Shown here: in pieces, positions 9,485 to 18,239 of the stretch | Position numbering within the stretch: the stretch's first letter is position 1 | Layout of the letters: the number at the start of each line of letters is the position of its first letter | NCBI GenBank assembly: GCA_034931985.1 | Contig: JAYGHB010000097.1 | Span: forward strand, 1-64,000 | Direction of reading: 5' to 3' | DNA length: 64,000 bases | Source: Halotia wernerae | GTDB taxonomy: Bacteria > Cyanobacteriota > Cyanobacteriia > Cyanobacteriales > Nostocaceae | Position numbers and translations under genes: made by a program | The notes under the pieces: model-generated | Databases searched by the model: none | Seen by the model: only the letters and a program-made list of their open reading frames with translations | What the model was told of the DNA's origin: nothing

Positions 9485-9720
9485 AGCTTATAAAAATTAA
9501 CAGGGAAGGAGCAACAAGCAATAGGGGAATTTGATGTTGTGGCGTTTCTCCAACCTACTCTGTCCCCTATCCCCCTTCTCCTATCGGAGACGCTGCGCGA
9601 ACGGGTGACGCTCCTAACGTCGCTCTAAGCGTACCCCTACTTGTAAGCAAGCTACGCGTAGCGTCTGGTAGAGTTGCTATGCCGCAGGCTTTACGCTACG
9701 CTAACGCCAGTCACCTGATG
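9485..9720. repeat. GC-richer palindromic intergenic repeats
   Basis: The gap between ndhS and rodA contains several mirrored motifs such as GCTACGCGTAGC and the 20-base string GGTGACGCTCCTAACGTCGC (9604-9623). The last string is repeated at 54085-54104. No gene is visible. These look like the degenerate interspersed repeats common in Nostoc-type intergenic DNA. Confidence 0.5.
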
Positions 9721-9780
9721 CCACTTTCCTCAACGGGGGGAACCCCCGCACAGAAGTGGCTCCGGAGGGAAACCCTCCCG
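9721..9780. repeat. Tandem GC-rich hairpins downstream of rodA
   Basis: CCACTT (9721-9726) pairs with AAGTGG (9754-9759), enclosing CGGGGG/CCCCCG; a second hairpin GGAGGG/CCCTCC sits at 9764-9778. The pair ends just before the rodA stop codon region (9807), so it could end rodA transcription on the minus strand. The sequence looks like an interspersed repeat unit rather than a simple terminator, because it lacks a T-run. Confidence 0.5.
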
Positions 9781-9806
9781 CAGTGCTGGACTCAACTGTC
9801 CCCTAA

Positions 9807-11123
9807 TTAATAATACTTCTGTCGTTGGCGAAAATTTGCTACCGATTCTACTATTCCTAAAGCAATGAAGTTGGTAAGCATAGCAGAACGTCCGTAACTC
9901 ATCCAAGGTAGGGGAATCCCTGCTACTGGTGCTAAACCAACAGTCATGCCCACGTTCACAATTAACTGAAATACAATCATCGACAAAACACCAATAGCTA
10001 ATAATGAACCAAAGTTGTCTTTGGCGATTTGAGCTACATGTAATAAACGGAAGCAAATCAAGCAAAAGACAAACAATAATACCAAACAACCAACAAAACC
10101 GAATTCTTCACCCACTGCGGAGAAAATGAAGTCTGTATGTTGTTCGGGTACAAAATTTAGTTGAGTCATCGGGCCTTTGAACAAACCCCATCCCCAAATC
10201 TCGCCAGCCCCAATAGCAATGCGAGATTGATTCTGGTGATACCCAGCGCCTAAAAGGTCATGTCCGGGGCGCAGAAATACAGTTAATCGGTCTTTTTGGT
10301 AATCTTTTAAAATATGATTCCAGGCAAATACTCCTAATTCGCCTCCTAGTAGATTGAGAGCCGATGCACTGATCCCGTTAAGGCCAAATCTACGCCAGGG
10401 AAGAGTCCACCAACCAAGAAGACCCATAGAGACTACCCAAATTAACCCTAAAATTCCAAAAGATAGTTCTTTATTAAATAAAACTATCGGTGCTGATAAA
10501 GGCCAATTTATACTAAATAGAATAGCAGATACTACAGGTGATATCATCAGAACCAACCAGCCGGGGTTGGCATTTGCCCAATAAAGCATCCCTAGAACGA
10601 TCGCAGCAAATACCAGTGATGTCGCCAAATCTGGCTGTAAAAAGACCAACCCCCAAGGAATAGCGGCAATTGCTAGCACCCGAAAAACGCTTTCGAGGGT
10701 GGAAGCTGTGCGCTTGTGTAACAGAGCCGCTAAGGTGATAATTATGCCTATTTTGGCAAATTCCGAGGGTTGCACGTTGAAGCCACCAATACTGATCCAG
10801 CGTTGTGCCCCTTTGGCGCTTGTACCAGCAATCATCACCGTAATCAGACTGAGGCTCGTCAGTGCGTATGTTACCCAATGCCACCGAATCAGGTTTTCGT
10901 AACGGCAGCGAGCTAAAAACAACGCTATCAAAATGCCGATACCAGCTACCAGCCAGTGCCACCACCAGTCAGTTACTGGCTGTTTGAGTTCTGTACTCAA
11001 AATCATGATGCCGCCAAATATGCTGACACCTATAGGTAAACAAAATAATAACCAATCTACTTGCTGCCAAGGTTTAACCCAATACTTCCAGCGAATTTTG
11101 GGGAGCGATCTTTTTAATAGCAT
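9807..11123 (-). CDS. rodA: RodA, SEDS-family peptidoglycan glycosyltransferase
   Basis: A 438-residue polytopic membrane protein of the FtsW/RodA/SpoVE family. Seen: about ten hydrophobic segments; GSGAKGAQRWI-type loop (here GTSAKGAQRWISIGG, near residue 100) followed by VQPSEFAKI; the periplasmic QNQSRIAIGAGEIWGWG and EQHTDFIFSAVGEEFGFVG motifs; and near the end PLPWMSYGRSAML. These are RodA signatures. It polymerises lipid II glycan strands for lateral wall growth. It is monocistronic, with a MITE directly upstream (11172-11421) and GC-rich hairpins downstream. Confidence 0.93.
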   Translation of the reverse strand: MLLKRSLPKIRWKYWVKPWQQVDWLLFCLPIGVSIFGGIMILSTELKQPVTDWWWHWLVAGIGILIALFLARCRYENLIRWHWVTYALTSLSLITVMIAGTSAKGAQRWISIGGFNVQPSEFAKIGIIITLAALLHKRTASTLESVFRVLAIAAIPWGLVFLQPDLATSLVFAAIVLGMLYWANANPGWLVLMISPVVSAILFSINWPLSAPIVLFNKELSFGILGLIWVVSMGLLGWWTLPWRRFGLNGISASALNLLGGELGVFAWNHILKDYQKDRLTVFLRPGHDLLGAGYHQNQSRIAIGAGEIWGWGLFKGPMTQLNFVPEQHTDFIFSAVGEEFGFVGCLVLLFVFCLICFRLLHVAQIAKDNFGSLLAIGVLSMIVFQLIVNVGMTVGLAPVAGIPLPWMSYGRSAMLTNFIALGIVESVANFRQRQKYY

Positions 11124-11171
11124 TGTGCAATTTTAGACTTTATATTTGAGAATTTAAATTATTGACTATTA

Positions 11172-11421
11172 CAATACCTTCGCCAATTTACGAGGGTGAG
11201 ATGATGATGCTTTAACCATTAACTCCCATTTCTTTGAGGGTTGGCAAAAACAATCAGTCCTAAAAATTCCTTTAAGGTTTCCTACAAGGGTTTTTTAACG
11301 TATTGACAGCAGGATAAGGGTTTCAGATGAAAAACCACCTTTTCATCGAAACGCTTATGTATGCTTAATTTTGCCACTTTTGCCAAAATTTATCTAGGCT
11401 CTTATTTTGGCAAAGGTATTG
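11172..11421. mobile_element. 250-bp MITE, copy 1
   Basis: A 250-bp element with inverted ends CAATACCTTCGCCAA / TTGGCAAAGGTATTG (one mismatch). It is bounded by the direct duplication CTATTA at 11166-11171 and 11422-11427. Every base matches the copy at 27423-27672. It carries no transposase frame. It sits in the gap between the rodA start and the 3' end of the Mrp ATPase gene. Confidence 0.9.
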
Positions 11422-11528
11422 CTATTAATATAGCTATTCTCGGATAAAAAACCACAGAGCATTGGGCATGGGTAAAAATCGTTCTCCACAAGCCCCTGCT
11501 CCCTGCTCCTTGCCCCTCTGCCTTTTTA

Positions 11529-12599
11529 CTATGTCAGCGCAGCAACGGATACTTTACCAGCAATTGCCAGAGCGATCGCTTTTAATGCTTTGGCAGAGGC
11601 CGAATCTGGATCAGCAACTACTATCGGCACACCATTATCACCACCAACTCTCGTGGAAATTTCTAGTGGTACGCACCCCAGTAAGGGAACTCCCAACTCT
11701 GCCGCTGTTTTGGAGCCACCACCAGAACCAAAGATGTCATATTGCTTATCCGGCATATCTGGTGGGATAAAATAGCTCATATTTTCTACGATCCCCAATA
11801 CCGATATGTTCAATTGCTGGAACATTTTTAACCCCTTACGGGAATCTAACAATGCTACAGTTTGCGGGGTAGTAACAATTACTGCCCCTGACATTGGTAC
11901 TGCCTGGGTTAAAGTTAACTGAGCATCACCAGTTCCTGGTGGCATATCTACAATCAAATAATCCAACTCTCCCCATTCTACTTGATAGAGAAATTGGCGA
12001 ATTACTCCGTTCAGCATTGGGCCACGCCAAATCACTGGCTGATCTCGGTCAATCAAAAAGCCCATTGAAACCAGTTTGACACCATGATTAAAAGCCGGTT
12101 CCAGTACTTCACCTTTATCTGTAGAGCGCACGACAATTTGGGCATTAGCTAGCCCTAACATGGTGGGATCATTAGGCCCATAGATATCGGCATCTAGTAA
12201 GCCGACTTTAGCTCCAGTTTGTGCTAAAGCCACTGCTATATTTACCGCTACCGTACTTTTACCAACACCGCCTTTGCCACTGGAGACAGCCAGAATATTT
12301 TTGACACCAGGAACACCAATGCGATCTGGTAAACTTTTCTGCTGGGGTGTTTCTGCTGTCACTTCTACATTTACCTCTGTGACACCAGGTAGCTTTTTAA
12401 CAGCTTTTTCACAATCTTCAACAATAAATTCACGTAATGGACAAGCAGGTGTGGTCAACACCAAAGTGAAGCTAACCTTGCCACCGTCAATTTTGACGTT
12501 GCGAATCATATTCAGTTCTACCAGACTCTTACGGAGTTCTGGGTCTTGCACTGGTTGCAACACTTCTAAGACAGAGCGTGAATCAAGGACATCGTACAT
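11529..12599 (-). CDS. mrp: Mrp/NBP35-family Fe-S carrier ATPase
   Basis: A 356-residue ParA-type P-loop protein thought to carry or insert Fe-S clusters. Residues 1-85 are a MIP18 (DUF59) domain with the PACP motif; the deviant Walker A SSGKGGVGKS is at residues 106-115; Walker-like DADIYGPN and DMPPGTGD follow. The short C-terminal stretch after ENMSY reads FIPPDMPDKQYDIFGSGGG, so the CxxC pair that bridges an Fe-S cluster between subunits in many Mrp/ApbC proteins is absent, as I recall is common in cyanobacterial members. It is unrelated to the Mrp cation antiporter operon at 22990-27010 despite the name. Confidence 0.9.
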   Translation of the reverse strand: MYDVLDSRSVLEVLQPVQDPELRKSLVELNMIRNVKIDGGKVSFTLVLTTPACPLREFIVEDCEKAVKKLPGVTEVNVEVTAETPQQKSLPDRIGVPGVKNILAVSSGKGGVGKSTVAVNIAVALAQTGAKVGLLDADIYGPNDPTMLGLANAQIVVRSTDKGEVLEPAFNHGVKLVSMGFLIDRDQPVIWRGPMLNGVIRQFLYQVEWGELDYLIVDMPPGTGDAQLTLTQAVPMSGAVIVTTPQTVALLDSRKGLKMFQQLNISVLGIVENMSYFIPPDMPDKQYDIFGSGGGSKTAAELGVPLLGCVPLEISTRVGGDNGVPIVVADPDSASAKALKAIALAIAGKVSVAALT

Positions 12600-12713
12600 A
12601 GTGTTTTAACCGTTACCGCTGTAACCCAATTTAAGAAAATTTCATTATCACCTAATAGAATCTTAACTTTCTTAGGGCTAGGGATTAGGTTAATTATTTT
12701 TCAGATCTAGCCT

Positions 12714-13238
12714 CTAAATATCAAAACAACTATCATTAAGAGATTTTTTCTTTCCTGATACTGCTTGCAATGCGGCCTTTTCCACTGCTTCGACTAAAGA
12801 GCGTGCCACACGGTCTGCATAAGGACGGGATAATGACCAAATCAAAGGCGAAAACCAACCCCGTAGGGTTACAGAATAGGATAAACAAGTACCACAAACT
12901 GTAGACTCTACTCGGTAGATAACTCGTTCTTCGATGCCAGGAATCGCCAATACTCGGATACTCAGCATTTCTCTGGGATTAACGCGCTCTACAAAAATCC
13001 GGATGGGAATAGGTGAAAAGCGTGTCATAGCCTGAAAAATCAATCCAGGTTTGGGTACTAATCCGTAGGGAACGTTGGTACTTTTAAGTAGTGGATGCCA
13101 GGAAACATCCGTTAAGTCAACCACCTTCAGCCATAGTTCATCTACAGAAGCCGAACTAATTTCTCGATACGTCCGTACCAAAGAAGCGCAAAGCCGACGG
13201 CGTTTGCGGTGGAAGAATTGGGATAACCAACTTTGCAT
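12714..13238 (-). CDS. SRPBCC-type conserved cyanobacterial protein
   Basis: A 174-residue protein with a polyketide-cyclase/START-like (SRPBCC) appearance: an N-terminal helix, alternating strands around SWHPLLKSTNVPYGLVPKPG and VNPREMLSIRVLAIPG, and a long C-terminal helix SRPYADRVARSLVEAVEKAA. Such domains bind hydrophobic ligands in a groove. No catalytic residues are evident and the natural ligand is unknown. It is transcribed in the same direction as the Mrp ATPase gene, 114 bases away. Family call is by overall pattern and is moderate. Confidence 0.6.
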   Translation of the reverse strand: MQSWLSQFFHRKRRRLCASLVRTYREISSASVDELWLKVVDLTDVSWHPLLKSTNVPYGLVPKPGLIFQAMTRFSPIPIRIFVERVNPREMLSIRVLAIPGIEERVIYRVESTVCGTCLSYSVTLRGWFSPLIWSLSRPYADRVARSLVEAVEKAALQAVSGKKKSLNDSCFDI

Positions 13239-13665
13239 TTGCCTAATCCTCCTCGCTACAGACTTGCTGGTAACTCTGGCATCGTTGGATCACACTTTCT
13301 CAAAATTGCTCTCAGCATAGCAAGCCCCGATGAGGCACTGAGGACAACGCGATCGCTCTCTACCTGTAAAACACCGTTGAACAGTTCAGTCCGTACCTTG
13401 ATGCTTTAAAGTAGAGAATGTTTGTAGATTAATTAGCCAGAATTTTCCCATCAAGAAGTCCAAAAAAAACTCGCTCAATATACAAGCCTATACGCATTTG
13501 AGGGAAAATAACTCTAGTCATATTTATCAATTGTGTAAATGTTTGACAAGCAAGAAAAAAGCAGGTTGGGCAAATTGAGCTAAGAATCAAGCTAATTTTG
13601 CCTACAAGTTTTTAAATTGAAAATTTGTAGCTTTTGGAAAATTGTAATTTAGGTTCGGGAATCTT
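13239..13665. other. Divergent promoter gap before hemF
   Basis: About 430 bases separate the leftward SRPBCC gene from the rightward hemF. It includes one HIP1 octamer near 13350 and a TTGACA-like hexamer in GTTTGACAAGC near 13540. I see no regulator site that I can name and no coding frame. Confidence 0.4.
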
Positions 13666-14709
13666 ATGTTAACCAACTCGCAAACCCCAACTGTAGAAGC
13701 AGTATCATCCGAGTATCTACCACCAACTGACGGTAAGACTAGAGTTCGTCAGTTTATGCAACGGTTGCAAGACGAAATTACTCAAAAATTGACAGAACTG
13801 GATGGTGTGGGCAAGTTTAACGAAGATGGTTGGGAACGCCCAGAAGGTGGTGGTGGGCGATCGCGCATCTTACGCGATGGTGCAATATTTGAACAAGCAG
13901 GTGTAGGCTTTTCTGAAGTTTGGGGAGATCATCTACCGCCTTCAATTTTAGCCCAACGACCAGATGCAGAAGGATATAGCTGGTACGCTACTGGTACTTC
14001 AATGGTGCTACATCCTCGTAATCCTTACGTGCCAACTGTTCACCTAAATTATCGTTATTTTGAGGCGGGGCCAGTCTGGTGGTTTGGTGGTGGTATTGAC
14101 TTGACACCTTATTACCCTTTTGCCGAAGATGCAATACATTTACATCAAACGCTGAAGCAGGCTTGCGATCAACATCACCCAGAGTATTATCCAGTGTTTA
14201 AGCGCTGGTGTGATGAATATTTCTACCTCAAGCATCGGGATGAGACACGAGGAGTTGGCGGTCTATTTTTTGATTACCAACACAGTCAAAGTGGTTTGTA
14301 TGGTGGGACAGATCCTCATGGGGTGGCGGCTACTTACAGTAACCAAGTGGAAAAACCAGTAGATCGCAGTTGGGAAGAATTGTTTGCTTTTATCCAAGAC
14401 TGTGGTAGATCTTTTTTGCCAGCTTATGTGCCAATTGTCGAACGGCGACATGGGATGGAATATAGCGATCGCGAACGGAACTTTCAACTCTACCGCCGAG
14501 GCAGGTATGTAGAATTTAACTTGGTTTATGATAGAGGCACAATTTTTGGTCTGCAAACCAACGGTCGCACCGAATCTATTTTGATGTCTTTACCACCCTT
14601 AGTACGCTGGGAATATGGGTATAAACCAGAACCAAACTCTCCAGAAGCCCAGTTGTATGAAACCTTTCTCAAGCCTCAAGATTGGATCAACTGGACACCA
14701 ATACAATAG
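13666..14709 (+). CDS. hemF: Oxygen-dependent coproporphyrinogen III oxidase
   Basis: Converts coproporphyrinogen III to protoporphyrinogen IX using O2, two decarboxylations in the shared heme/chlorophyll pathway. The 347-residue protein shows the family signatures: GGGGRSRILRDG near residue 62, AGVGFSEVWG, SMVLHPRNPYVPTVHLNYRYFEAG, WWFGGGIDLTPYYP, FKRWCDEYFYLKHRDETRGVGGLFFD, RRGRYVEFNLVYDRGTIFGL and ESILMSLPP. It stands alone, begins at ATG 13666, and is followed by a strong hairpin at 14715-14738. Confidence 0.97.
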   Translation: MLTNSQTPTVEAVSSEYLPPTDGKTRVRQFMQRLQDEITQKLTELDGVGKFNEDGWERPEGGGGRSRILRDGAIFEQAGVGFSEVWGDHLPPSILAQRPDAEGYSWYATGTSMVLHPRNPYVPTVHLNYRYFEAGPVWWFGGGIDLTPYYPFAEDAIHLHQTLKQACDQHHPEYYPVFKRWCDEYFYLKHRDETRGVGGLFFDYQHSQSGLYGGTDPHGVAATYSNQVEKPVDRSWEELFAFIQDCGRSFLPAYVPIVERRHGMEYSDRERNFQLYRRGRYVEFNLVYDRGTIFGLQTNGRTESILMSLPPLVRWEYGYKPEPNSPEAQLYETFLKPQDWINWTPIQ

Positions 14710-14714
14710 CGCTA

Positions 14715-14738
14715 TGCTGAGTAAAAAATCACTCAGCA
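14715..14738 (+). terminator. Hairpin after hemF
   Basis: TGCTGAGT (14715-14722) pairs perfectly with ACTCAGCA (14731-14738) around an A-rich eight-base loop, five bases after the hemF stop codon. A second ACTCAGCACT follows at 14752-14761 before a TTTT. It is a plausible terminator. Confidence 0.6.
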
Positions 14739-15019
14739 CTCTTCTGTGGGTACTCAGCACTGTTTTAGTGAGTTAAACTACTAAAAGTAAGCACTTAGTA
14801 AAAACAAGTGACAATTTTAGCTATAGCTTGTTAATCTCAAGTGTTAGCACTGGATAGTACTGTGACTGGTGAGTCAACTAAATCTAATGCCTTTCTGGAG
14901 ATCATTCCGGTGAGGTCAGAAATATAAAGACTGCTGAAAAAGGCAAATCTTTTGGCTCACCAATCCCATAGTCAGTCCAACCACAGCCAATTTTGAGACG
15001 AATACCACAGGGAGGCTTA

Positions 15020-15388
15020 GTGATTCAGATAGAACAAACAACCTATACAACCCAAGACGGTAATACCGTTATTGTCTTGACACCCGCAGGTCGTCTAGAC
15101 ATTACCACAGCTTGGCAATTTCGCCTGAAATTACAGGAGTGTATTTCCAAACTTAGCTCTCATGTAGTAGTAAATCTCGGTCAGGTAAATTTTATTGATA
15201 GTTCGGGTCTGACATCTTTGGTTGCTGGTATGCGTGATGCTGATAAAGTCAAGGGCAGTTTCCGCATCTGCAATGTACATCCAGAAGCCAAACTTGTGTT
15301 TGAAGTGACGATGATGGATACAGTTTTTGAAATCTTTGAAACAGAGGAGGAAGCTTTAGAAGGCGTACCTCGTAGCATCGCTAGCTAG
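15020..15388 (+). CDS. STAS-domain anti-sigma-factor antagonist
   Basis: A 122-residue STAS protein. The segment VVNLGQVNFIDSSGLTSLVAGMR contains the DSSGL motif in which serine is the phosphorylation switch in SpoIIAA/RsbV-type partner-switching proteins; the C-terminal FEVTMMDTVFEIFETEEEAL is also typical. It presumably binds a serine kinase/anti-sigma protein; none is adjacent. The frame is open from a TTG at 14993, but GTG at 15020 is preferred because GGGAGG lies just before it and the product then starts MIQIEQTTYTT like family members. Confidence 0.85.
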   Translation: MIQIEQTTYTTQDGNTVIVLTPAGRLDITTAWQFRLKLQECISKLSSHVVVNLGQVNFIDSSGLTSLVAGMRDADKVKGSFRICNVHPEAKLVFEVTMMDTVFEIFETEEEALEGVPRSIAS

Positions 15389-15426
15389 AGAAGGATTTAG
15401 GAGTTGAGAGTGAGAAATTAATAAAC

Positions 15427-16023
15427 TCAGTACTGCTCTCGCTTAGTGTAGCGATAAGGGCCAATAATTGCTCCCCAAGTAGCTTTTTTTGTCTTTGGGT
15501 CAATTCCTTTTTCGTAGCTATTAAATTCCGCCGCCGTGGCTTCAAAGCCCAACGAAACTTGTATGCTATTGCCAAGGTAAGTGAAACTGCAACAAGTATC
15601 TGAAGGTGGAGTAGCGGCAAATTTATAGGTATTGGGAGCTAGTATTTGTGGGGTAACTGTGAGTATACAGCCTGGTAGTAAATCTAATTGCTCAATTGCC
15701 AGTGTCTTGAGTAAAGCAGGATTACAACCTGCACCACTTAAGGCACTTGGATCTTTAGGCATATAGTACTGCACTTGTATGGGTAAACCAGATTCGCGTC
15801 CTGGCATCAACCGTATGATTCGTTGGCGATAAGGACGGTCTAAGTTGATAATATTTGCTTGTTCGGCAAACAAGGTAATACTGTCTTCGGGGAACAAATC
15901 AATTGGTCTTTGCCACATCCGCAAGTGGACATACCATACAGGCTCTGCTAAAGCTTGTTCTTGATTATCAAACTCACCAGCTAAGTACTCACCTAAGGCA
16001 ACCAAGTACGGCGAAAAACTCAT
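15427..16023 (-). CDS. CpcT/CpeT-family phycobilin lyase
   Basis: A 198-residue protein of the CpcT/CpeT chromophore lyase family, which attaches phycobilins to cysteines of phycobiliprotein beta subunits. Seen: an N-terminal LGEYLAGEFDNQEQA helix; WYVHLRMWQRP; the Y-R-Q-R-I strand; then GCNPALL, GCILTV, CCSFTYLGNSIQVSLGFEAT and the C-terminal TWGAIIGPYRYTKR. It is not near phycobilisome genes. Whether it acts on phycocyanin (CpcT) or phycoerythrin-type subunits, or is a paralogue, cannot be told by eye. Confidence 0.85.
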   Translation of the reverse strand: MSFSPYLVALGEYLAGEFDNQEQALAEPVWYVHLRMWQRPIDLFPEDSITLFAEQANIINLDRPYRQRIIRLMPGRESGLPIQVQYYMPKDPSALSGAGCNPALLKTLAIEQLDLLPGCILTVTPQILAPNTYKFAATPPSDTCCSFTYLGNSIQVSLGFEATAAEFNSYEKGIDPKTKKATWGAIIGPYRYTKREQY

Positions 16024-16195
16024 AAATGCAAAGTATAATCACAGAATATGATAATTTTCGCCTAGCTTTTAAGGAAAGAGGGTTCATACCCCTCATGCCG
16101 TTAATTTAGTTATAGCTCTGGGTTCGGAAACCTGAACTTGGCAAAGTAACCTTTAAGCGAGAAAATAAAGTAAAGTTGCCCTTAACATTTTCTTT

Positions 16196-16903
16196 GTGAA
16201 TAACGTCCGTACTGTCTCTGATACAAAGCGAACTTTTTACTCACTTCACACTCGACCGATTAATACAATTTATCGTCGAGTTGTAGAAGAATTGATGGTA
16301 GAAATGCATCTACTGTCAGTAAATATCGATTTTAGCTACAATCCAATTTATGCCTTGGGCGTTGTCACAACCTTTGACCGCTTCATGCAAGGCTACCAAC
16401 CAGAACGAGATCAGGAATCAATTTTTAACGCCTTATGTCAGGCTATAGAACAAGAATCGCAACGCTATCGACAGGAAGCTGAACGACTGCACGCCGTAGC
16501 GAAAAGTCTACCAGCCAATGATTTAATTGGGTGGCTTAGTCAAACTAGTCACTTAGATCGAGATCCTGAGTTGCAAACACAATTGCAAGCGATCGCCAAT
16601 AACCCTAACTTTAAATACAGTCGCCTATTTGCAATTGGTTTATTTTCACTGTTAGAGTTGTCAGATCCAGAATTAGTCAAAGACGAAAAGCAACGCACAG
16701 AGGCACTAAAAACTATTGCTGCTGGCTTGCACTTGTCTGAGGAGAAGCTTAATAAAGATTTGGAGCTATACCGCTCTAACCTAGACAAGATGGAACAAGC
16801 ATTAATAGTTATGGCGGATATGCTCGAAGCTGATCGCAAAAAACGCGAACAGCGCCAACAGCAATCAAGTACCCCAGTTGCGCCTCCAACTGCTAACGAA
16901 TAG
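16196..16903 (+). CDS. thf1: Thylakoid formation protein Thf1/Psb29
   Basis: A 235-residue soluble, helical protein matching Thf1/Psb29, which in cyanobacteria and chloroplasts supports photosystem II repair and FtsH protease levels. The N-terminal VSDTKRTFYSLHTRPINTIYRRVVEELMVEMHLL and FDRFMQGYQPERDQESIFNALCQA are diagnostic; the C-terminal third is a predicted coiled coil (KLNKDLELYRSNLDKMEQA) ending in a Q-rich tail. The start is a GTG at 16196. Four tandem TCAGTAG heptamers begin directly after the gene (16911). Confidence 0.95.
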   Translation: MNNVRTVSDTKRTFYSLHTRPINTIYRRVVEELMVEMHLLSVNIDFSYNPIYALGVVTTFDRFMQGYQPERDQESIFNALCQAIEQESQRYRQEAERLHAVAKSLPANDLIGWLSQTSHLDRDPELQTQLQAIANNPNFKYSRLFAIGLFSLLELSDPELVKDEKQRTEALKTIAAGLHLSEEKLNKDLELYRSNLDKMEQALIVMADMLEADRKKREQRQQQSSTPVAPPTANE

Positions 16904-16910
16904 CTAATAG

Positions 16911-16938
16911 TCAGTAGTCAGTAGTCAGTAGTCAGTAG
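16911..16938. repeat. Heptamer tandem repeat, four TCAGTAG units
   Basis: Four exact head-to-tail copies of TCAGTAG start eight bases after the thf1 stop codon. This is a short tandemly repeated repetitive (STRR) element of the type known in heterocystous cyanobacteria. Confidence 0.85.
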
Positions 16939-16989
16939 TTAAAAACCTTATACTATCGACTATGGGCTATGGACTTTTGACTTTTGTGT

Positions 16990-17355
16990 CTATACGCCTA
17001 ATAATCTGTAAATTAAGCTATTGATGATAGTGAGTGCAAAAGCTCCTAGCACAGCACTCCAAATACCAAAGCGCAGGCGAAAGCCCTCTACTAACCAAGC
17101 CGCGAGACTAAAACAAACAACGGCAATCATAAATGTGAAAATGCCGGATAGCAAGTTAAAGGTCAGTAAATCTGGTACTGCGAATACGAAGCGTAAAATC
17201 GGTCTGACTACGGTCGTTACAATACCTAAAACTGCTGCCGAGAAAAAGGCCTTTTGGGGAGTGTCAACTTCAACTCCTAAAGGTAACTTACTAATAATCA
17301 GCAAGCTGATAGATGTTACTATCCAAACAATAAAAAGCGTTACAATTGCATCCAT
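16990..17355 (-). CDS. Small membrane protein, phage-holin-4 family type
   Basis: A 121-residue, very hydrophobic protein with four predicted membrane helices (residues about 5-25, 35-55, 63-90, 98-118). The pattern TPQKAFFSAAVLGIVTTVVRPILRF and FTFMIAVVCFSLAAWLVEGFRLRFG fits the chromosomal 'phage holin family' (PF04020) proteins found in many bacteria outside any prophage. There are no phage genes nearby, so a lytic role is unlikely. Function unknown. Confidence 0.75.
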   Translation of the reverse strand: MDAIVTLFIVWIVTSISLLIISKLPLGVEVDTPQKAFFSAAVLGIVTTVVRPILRFVFAVPDLLTFNLLSGIFTFMIAVVCFSLAAWLVEGFRLRFGIWSAVLGAFALTIINSLIYRLLGV

Positions 17356-17579
17356 TAACCATAATCCCTGAAACGTGAATGGCGATTGGCTGTAAATTTA
17401 AAAGAAAAAGCTTGGAAGCTTAACCAACTTATTTGTAAATTAGCAGGTATTTTTCTCTAGCCAGAATTTATTTTGTATATCTTTAGGTTTAGGAACAAGC
17501 TTGAAGAAAGTGGGGAGATGAGGGAGATCATAAAATTAATTTGTCTCCCCCTGCTTCCTTTGCTCTCCTATCTCGTCTT

Positions 17580-18218
17580 CTAAGGAGTAGGATTAGTGTT
17601 TTCGGGTGCTATAGGTGCTTGAGGCGCTGGTGTATTAGCAATGCCAGGAGTGACAGGACTAATACCTTGCTCTGTTGGAGGTAAGGGAATTTCGCCTTGG
17701 GGATTTATCCCCGGAACTGGTGTAGTGTTAGGTGCTACTCCAGGATTCATCGGGAAGTAGGGATCTGGAAGCGGGTTAGATAAAGATGTGGGTAATTGAG
17801 ACGGCCCAGGTATAATTCCCAAGGAGACGCGATCGCCTCCTACTTGTCGCAATATATCCAATGTTTCAATGACATCGTTGTAAGTGGCTGTGCGTGACGC
17901 ATTTAAGATCACAACACCATTAGGATTTTCTTGGAGATACTGCTTTAACCTCTGTGCTAACTCTTCTCGTTTTACAGGCTGTTTTTCTATGTAAGTATTG
18001 CCAACAGCATCAATAGTCACAATTTGACTGCTACTTTGTGAAGTTACACCAGCGGCTGTACTGGTACTAGCCTTAGGTAAATCTACATTAATTGCTTGTT
18101 GACGAGTAAATTGCAAAGCAGCCAACAGAAAAAACGTCAGAATACAAAAAACGACATCAATTAAAGGGATGATTTGAATTTGGGCTTCTTCAATTGGACT
18201 ATGTAAATTAACTTTCAT
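17580..18218 (-). CDS. exbD: ExbD/TolR-family biopolymer transport protein
   Basis: A 212-residue single-pass protein. Residues about 13-36 (IQIIPLIDVVFCILTFFLLAAL) are the membrane segment with the conserved Asp (IDV) used for proton coupling. The periplasmic part has ...NPNGVVILNASRTATYNDVIETLDILRQVGGDRVSLG, typical of ExbD. The tail from about residue 145 is rich in Pro, Asn and Gly and looks disordered. It follows exbB by 21 bases on the same strand, so they form an operon. No TonB is beside them. Confidence 0.9.
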   Translation of the reverse strand: MKVNLHSPIEEAQIQIIPLIDVVFCILTFFLLAALQFTRQQAINVDLPKASTSTAAGVTSQSSSQIVTIDAVGNTYIEKQPVKREELAQRLKQYLQENPNGVVILNASRTATYNDVIETLDILRQVGGDRVSLGIIPGPSQLPTSLSNPLPDPYFPMNPGVAPNTTPVPGINPQGEIPLPPTEQGISPVTPGIANTPAPQAPIAPENTNPTP

Positions 18219-18239
18219 CGTCTTACTCTTACGCCTGGA

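Noticed and set aside
16911..16938. CRISPR-like array
   Set aside because: The units are abutting heptamers without spacers, and no cas genes are present; the same holds for the arrays at 41761, 43675 and 62441.
16990..17355. Prophage remnant, suggested by the holin-family protein
   Set aside because: No lysin, capsid, integrase or other phage gene is nearby; PF04020-type proteins are ordinary chromosomal genes.
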